Below are positions 59,950 to 64,000 of a DNA stretch of 64,000 bases, piece after piece. The stretch comes from Lachnospiraceae bacterium UBA7054 (GTDB lineage Bacteria; Bacillota; Clostridia; Lachnospirales; Lachnospiraceae). Position 1 is the first letter of the stretch; each line of letters starts with the position of its first letter. The DNA is taken from assembly GCA_002492725.1 (NCBI GenBank), contig DLAF01000013.1, forward strand, positions 22,057 to 86,056, read 5' to 3'. Under the pieces are notes generated by a model. The model did not search any database, was not told the origin of the DNA, and saw nothing but the letters and a program-made list of their open reading frames with translations. A program made the translations under genes and the position numbers.

Positions 59950-60711
59950 TTATTCCGCAGTTGCCGCCTCCGTATACTGTACGGCCAGATCATTGATCGT
60001 ACCGTCCGCAAGCATCTTCTCAACGGAAGCGTTGATCTTATTTAACAGCTCCGTATTGCCTTTCTGCACCGCGATCGCGTACTCTTCAGACTCAAACGCC
60101 GAGGCATCCTCCACGATCTTCAGGCCCTCGTTGTCGCTGACGTATTTCTGCGCTGTCGCGGAATCGAGTACCACCACATCGCATTTGCCGTTCACCAGCT
60201 CCATAATTGCCTCGGTACCTTTCTTGAACGCTTCGTAAGTGTAACCCATATCCTGCACACAGACTTCTCCGGTGTAACCCTGGATCACGCAAATCTTCTT
60301 GTCCGCCATATCAGCCGCCGTGGTGATATCGGAATCTTCCTTCACGATCATAACCTGTGTTGCCGTGTAGTACGGCGTAGAGAAATCCACCGTCTCCCTT
60401 CTCTCATCGGTCGCCGTCATGCCTGCAATAACCGCGTCGATCTGCCCGTTTTGAAGCGCTACCAGCAGAGAGTCAAACTCCATGCTCTCCATCTTGACTT
60501 CCATGCCGTTATCCTCACCGATCTTCTTTGCAATCGCCATGTCGATCCCGTCAAACTCGCCGATCACACCGTTTGAGGTGACATACTCAAAGGGCGGGAA
60601 CTCCGGATTTGTACCAAACGTGATGGCATTGCCCTTTGCGGAATCGCCGCCACAGGCAGTCAAGGTACACGCCGCCACAACTGCGGCTAACATCAAAGTT
60701 ACTTTTTTCAT
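59950..60711 (-). CDS. Polar amino-acid ABC transporter substrate-binding lipoprotein
   Basis: 253 residues, lipoprotein signal ending LTACGG. Lobes in normal order: FGTNPEFPPFEYVT, GEFDGIDMAIAKKIG, DAVIAGMTATDERRETVDFSTPYY, then CVIQGYTGEVC, KCDVVVLDSATAQ and EYAIAVQKGNTELL. Family 3 binding proteins take histidine, glutamine, cystine and similar amino acids. It follows its ATPase gene and has an additional promoter, which would raise its amount over the membrane parts. Confidence 0.95.
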   Translation of the reverse strand: MKKVTLMLAAVVAACTLTACGGDSAKGNAITFGTNPEFPPFEYVTSNGVIGEFDGIDMAIAKKIGEDNGMEVKMESMEFDSLLVALQNGQIDAVIAGMTATDERRETVDFSTPYYTATQVMIVKEDSDITTAADMADKKICVIQGYTGEVCVQDMGYTYEAFKKGTEAIMELVNGKCDVVVLDSATAQKYVSDNEGLKIVEDASAFESEEYAIAVQKGNTELLNKINASVEKMLADGTINDLAVQYTEAATAE

Positions 60712-60761
60712 AATATCCTCCTCCTATAAACCATGTTTACTACAATATTTATTACAATCGC

Positions 60762-60791
60762 AGTATATCGCAATTATAATACTTTTGACAA
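60762..60791 (-). promoter_or_regulatory. Internal promoter of the substrate-binding protein gene
   Basis: TTGTCA (60791-60786), 18-bp spacer, TATACT (60767-60762), spanning the 3' end of the ATPase gene and the 62-bp gap before the binding protein. Confidence 0.6.
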
Positions 60792-61496
60792 GAAGTTTTT
60801 TGTCCGCTCGCCCTGCGGATTGCCGAACACTTCCTCCGGTGTACCGCTCTCCATGACCACGCCCTGATCGATAAAAAGCACTCGGGACGCCACCTCTCTG
60901 GCAAATCCCATCTCATGGGTAACAATCACCATGGTCATGCCGGATTTCGCCAGATCCTTCATCACATCGAGCACTTCGCCCACCATCTCCGGGTCGAGCG
61001 CCGACGTCGGCTCATCAAAGAGCATGATTTCCGGATCCATAGCCAGTGCTCTGGCAATCGCCACCCTCTGCTTCTGCCCGCCGGAGAGCTGCGCCGGATA
61101 GGCATTCGCCTTCTCCCCGAGATTGACTCTTTCCAATAGCTCCTGTCCCCGCTTTACTGCCTGCTCTTTTGTCATTTTTTTCAGGAGAACGGGGGCCAAC
61201 GTGATATTGTCCATAATGGTCAGATGCGGGAAGAGATTGAACTGCTGAAACACCATCCCCATCTTCTGCCGTACCCGATTGACATTGACTTTCGAAGCCG
61301 TAATCAGCTCATCGTCCACGTAGATCTCGCCCTCGGTTGCTGTTTCCAGCAGATTCAGGCATCGCAGAAAGGTACTCTTTCCCGATCCGGAGGGCCCGAT
61401 CACTACCACTACCTCACCCTGCGTAATGTGCTCGTCAATGCCGTTTAAAACGGTCAGGTCGTCGAATTTTTTATGTAGATTTTTTACTTTGATCAT
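60774..61496 (-). CDS. Polar amino-acid ABC transporter ATP-binding protein
   Basis: 240 residues of the GlnQ type: Walker A GPSGSGKST, LSGGQKQRVAIARAL, Walker B MLFDEPTSALDP, VTHEMGFAREVA. Complete and without insertions, in contrast to the ATPase at 56.7 kb. It lies between its permease and its binding-protein gene. Confidence 0.95.
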   Translation of the reverse strand: MIKVKNLHKKFDDLTVLNGIDEHITQGEVVVVIGPSGSGKSTFLRCLNLLETATEGEIYVDDELITASKVNVNRVRQKMGMVFQQFNLFPHLTIMDNITLAPVLLKKMTKEQAVKRGQELLERVNLGEKANAYPAQLSGGQKQRVAIARALAMDPEIMLFDEPTSALDPEMVGEVLDVMKDLAKSGMTMVIVTHEMGFAREVASRVLFIDQGVVMESGTPEEVFGNPQGERTKNFLSKVL

Positions 61497-61564
61497 CCTT
61501 AAAACTCCATCTGCTGCCGGCCGTCATTCCAAAAGCAGCTTCTTTCTGTCGCTTTCCCCTTATT

Positions 61565-62242
61565 TTAATGAGCATCTGCCCTGCGAAGCCTGTTTTCGAT
61601 CTGTTTCAATACCAGCGTTAAAATTTTGATCAACACGTAATAGATGACTGCGGTGCCGATGAGCGGCATGAAGGCAATAAAGGTTGCGCTCTTGATAAAG
61701 TCTCCCGCCTTCTGAATATCCATCAGCCCCACATAGCCGACAATTGCCGTCTCCTTGATCAATACGATGAACTCATTGCACAGTGCGGGAAAGATATTTT
61801 TTACCGCTTGGGGAATGACGATCCTGCTCATCGTTTGAAAGGCATTTAAGCCAAGCGATCTGCCCGCTTCCGTCTGCCCTTTGTCAATTGAAAGAATTCC
61901 CGCCCGAATAATCTCCGACACATAAGCGCCCGAATTGACACCGAAGGCGATTGCCGCAATGATCCACTTGTCAAGCTGCACGGAGGCAAAAATCACGAAA
62001 TAGATAATCATAAGCTGCGTCACCGAAGGTGTCCCCCTGATCACATCCGTGTAAATACCTCCAATCAGCCGGAGTAATTTTTTCTTGGACAGATTGCACA
62101 TCGCGATCAGCATCCCGATCAAAATACCAATGACAACAGCCAGAAGTGATACCTTGATGGTGACGCCGATACCGCTCAGCAATAATTTATATCGGTCTTC
62201 CCTGATAAAACATTTATAAAAGAGATCGCTAAATTCCGCCAT
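61565..62242 (-). CDS. Polar amino-acid ABC transporter permease
   Basis: 225 residues from the ATG at 62242 (GAGG just upstream; the frame extends 11 codons into the kinase gene end). Five hydrophobic helices, DVIRGTPSVTQLMI and the coupling loop EAGRSLGLNAFQTMSRIVIPQAVKN are typical. The gene starts 5 bp after the stop of the hybrid kinase, so kinase and transporter are cotranscribed. Confidence 0.94.
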   Translation of the reverse strand: MAEFSDLFYKCFIREDRYKLLLSGIGVTIKVSLLAVVIGILIGMLIAMCNLSKKKLLRLIGGIYTDVIRGTPSVTQLMIIYFVIFASVQLDKWIIAAIAFGVNSGAYVSEIIRAGILSIDKGQTEAGRSLGLNAFQTMSRIVIPQAVKNIFPALCNEFIVLIKETAIVGYVGLMDIQKAGDFIKSATFIAFMPLIGTAVIYYVLIKILTLVLKQIENRLRRADAH

Positions 62243-62247
62243 CGTCC

Positions 62248-63969
62248 TCAATCCTTTCCGAGTAAAGCCTTCCACTCTGCCAATATCTCCTCACATTTCT
62301 CTGTGTCGATATCTTCCACGGCATTCTGAAGCTTCTCAAACACTTTCTTCTGCGCACCATCGTAGGAATATTGGCTCATGTCCTGAATCACCTTCTCCAT
62401 GGCATCCATATCCAGGTTCTCCATGGCATCCTCCATCGCTGCAAAGAGGTTCTCTATCTCAGTCTGATCCGCCACTCTGCCGCTTTGTGCCTCCGTCTCC
62501 TTCGTGAAGTAAGGCGCGAGAATCCCCTTGTAGAACATGTATTCCTCCAGCATACCCGGCGTAATTTTATGAATCAGCGCCGCGTTCTCCGCGTTGCCCG
62601 CCGCTTCCATCTGTTCCGCCGTATGTGCCAGATCCGTAGCACCAATCTGCCTGGACGCACTCTTTAGGGCGTGCACTTCGACCGTATATTCCCGCCACAT
62701 CTCCTTCTGCTCATATTCCTGTATGAGGGCGCACTTCTTGTCAATGACACGGTAATACTCTTTTAACACGGACCAGAACAATTCTTCATTTCCAAGGAAG
62801 CCCATAGCCTTCTGCACATCCAGCCCGTCGATTGCAATATCGGTAGCCATCTGTGTTGCCCCTTCCTTGTGTACGGTGCGAGGCATCTGCCCTTTCTTTC
62901 TAAGTTTCTCGATCTTTTCCGGCGGCAGCCATTTTTGCAGCTTGGAGACAATGACCCGCATCTCGATGGGCTTCGCCACCAGATCATTCATCCCCTCGCT
63001 GATAAACATCTCCGCTGTTCCTTCCACCGCATTTGCCGTGAGCGCAATGATGGGTACCTGTCCATTGTTGCCAAGAAGTCTGCGGATCACACGAGTGGTC
63101 TCCACACCGTCCATCTCCGGCATCATGTGATCCATAAAGATAATATCATAACGCTTGTCTGTCACTTTGAGCACCGCTTCTTTACCGCTCAAGGCCGTAT
63201 CTATCTTCATCTGTAAAGGAGCCAACAGTCCCTTTACCACCGTCAGGTTGATCGCATTATCATCCACCACCAAAATTTCCGCCGTAGGCGCCACAAAATC
63301 AAAATCTTCCGCCTCTGTCAGTGCAAAGGCGGCATTATCCTCCCTGCCGCTAAAAATGTTGGAAAGTCCCAAAATATAGAGGGGCTTTTTCACCACCCGC
63401 AGATTTGGCAGATCGTAGGAGCGCACCGAACGGTAATTCGTAAGAAGCACACCGTTAACATCCGGATTCAGTTTCAGGAAATACTGCACGCCCTCCGTAA
63501 ACAAGGGTTGCTCAATAAAGAGGAACCCAATCTTTTTTTCCCTTACCACATTCAGGAACTCCTCTGATTCCAACCGCTCATAGGAAGCGCCAAGTTTCTC
63601 CATATCGCTTGCAAGTTCATCTGCGATATATTCGCTTTTGATCAGCCCTGCCGCTGCCGGTTTGTCTTCCAGTTTTTCAATGCTGTGCGCATTATTTGTC
63701 ACTCTCTGTGGTATCACAAAGGAAAAAGTGGAGCCTTTTCCGTACACACTGTCCACGTGGATCTTTCCGTTCATCAGCGAAACAAGCTGTTTGCAGATTG
63801 CAAGACCAAGTCCCGTTCCCTCAATGTTACGGTTCCGCTTGCTGTCAAGCTGCTGGAAAGACCTAAAAAGCTTGCCCATATCGCTCTCTTTGATGCCGCT
63901 TCCCGTGTCCGTGATGGAGATCGACAGCTCGATTGTCTCCTCGTCCGCCTGCCAGAAGTCCACCTTCAC
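62248..63969 (-). CDS. Hybrid sensor kinase, 5'-incomplete: HATPase end, pseudo-receiver, receiver, HPt
   Basis: 573 codons. The sequence starts inside a histidine-kinase ATPase domain (DTGSGIKESDMGKLF, EGTGLGLAICKQL). Next is a receiver-like domain without the Asp pocket (about 95-200), a true receiver (ILVVDDNAINLTVV, MDHMMPEMDG, AKPIE) and an HPt domain with the phospho-His in VHALKSASRQIG. The phospho-acceptor helix and N-box should precede, yet in this frame a TGA occurs at 63996-63994. Either the gene is frameshifted at the window edge or the rest lies in another frame outside. GTG at 63969 is only a possible restart. Confidence 0.8.
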   Translation of the reverse strand: MKVDFWQADEETIELSISITDTGSGIKESDMGKLFRSFQQLDSKRNRNIEGTGLGLAICKQLVSLMNGKIHVDSVYGKGSTFSFVIPQRVTNNAHSIEKLEDKPAAAGLIKSEYIADELASDMEKLGASYERLESEEFLNVVREKKIGFLFIEQPLFTEGVQYFLKLNPDVNGVLLTNYRSVRSYDLPNLRVVKKPLYILGLSNIFSGREDNAAFALTEAEDFDFVAPTAEILVVDDNAINLTVVKGLLAPLQMKIDTALSGKEAVLKVTDKRYDIIFMDHMMPEMDGVETTRVIRRLLGNNGQVPIIALTANAVEGTAEMFISEGMNDLVAKPIEMRVIVSKLQKWLPPEKIEKLRKKGQMPRTVHKEGATQMATDIAIDGLDVQKAMGFLGNEELFWSVLKEYYRVIDKKCALIQEYEQKEMWREYTVEVHALKSASRQIGATDLAHTAEQMEAAGNAENAALIHKITPGMLEEYMFYKGILAPYFTKETEAQSGRVADQTEIENLFAAMEDAMENLDMDAMEKVIQDMSQYSYDGAQKKVFEKLQNAVEDIDTEKCEEILAEWKALLGKD

Positions 63970-64000
63970 ATGAACATTTCCCTCCCTATATTGTCAAGTG

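Overview
The window reads as a chromosomal segment of a Gram-positive anaerobic Clostridia bacterium, most likely a gut Lachnospiraceae. The grounds are: GC near 50 % with strong AGGAGG ribosome sites and TTGACA/TATAAT promoters; an S-box riboswitch before metK; and several families typical of Lachnospiraceae (DUF6145, DUF6020, the 88-residue protein at 31585, GAF/HD-GYP proteins). Most genes lie on the minus strand. No rRNA, tRNA, CRISPR array, transposase or phage gene was seen. All family calls are from memory of the families; no search was run.

Layout. 1-13.3 kb is housekeeping: a partial gene, then dus, a DUF6145 gene, birA and argF; an SPFH/NfeD membrane pair; an SH3/CwlJ-type wall hydrolase; proC; a TrmH-type methyltransferase overlapping pfkA; and dnaE. 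13.3-23.4 kb is a single apparent minus-strand operon that starts at a good promoter: secreted protein, FecR-like protein, CHASE2-adenylate cyclase, TIM-barrel protein, GAF/HD-GYP protein, OmpR-type regulator, histidine kinase, ABC ATPase, ABC permease. It joins cAMP, probable c-di-GMP and two-component signalling to an ABC exporter. 23.4-31.5 kb holds metK with its SAM riboswitch, murA, an M23 peptidase, a small alarmone synthetase and a DUF6020 membrane protein. 31.5-43.6 kb holds small transport, sugar-nucleotide and hydrolase genes and a large Lhr-type helicase.

43.6-56.5 kb is accessory and eroded. It contains an XRE-TPR regulator behind a triple-hairpin leader flanked by a 13-bp direct repeat, two copies of the 5' end of a methyltransferase gene, remnants of Fic and HD-phosphohydrolase genes, an acyltransferase with an internal deletion, an AT-rich chloramphenicol-acetyltransferase-like gene, MATE exporters, and a frameshifted LuxR gene.

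56.6-64 kb carries two polar amino-acid ABC transporters back to back, preceded by a 5'-incomplete hybrid sensor kinase. One transporter has a normal substrate-binding protein. In the other the two lobes of the binding protein appear in swapped order, a circular permutation. Between them sits a zinc-ribbon membrane protein whose ribosome site lies inside a GC-rich hairpin.

The intergenic spaces are unusually rich in perfect palindromes (5.2-5.5, 9.65-9.79, 14.07, 43.87-43.99 and 54.14 kb), some of which look like members of small dispersed families.
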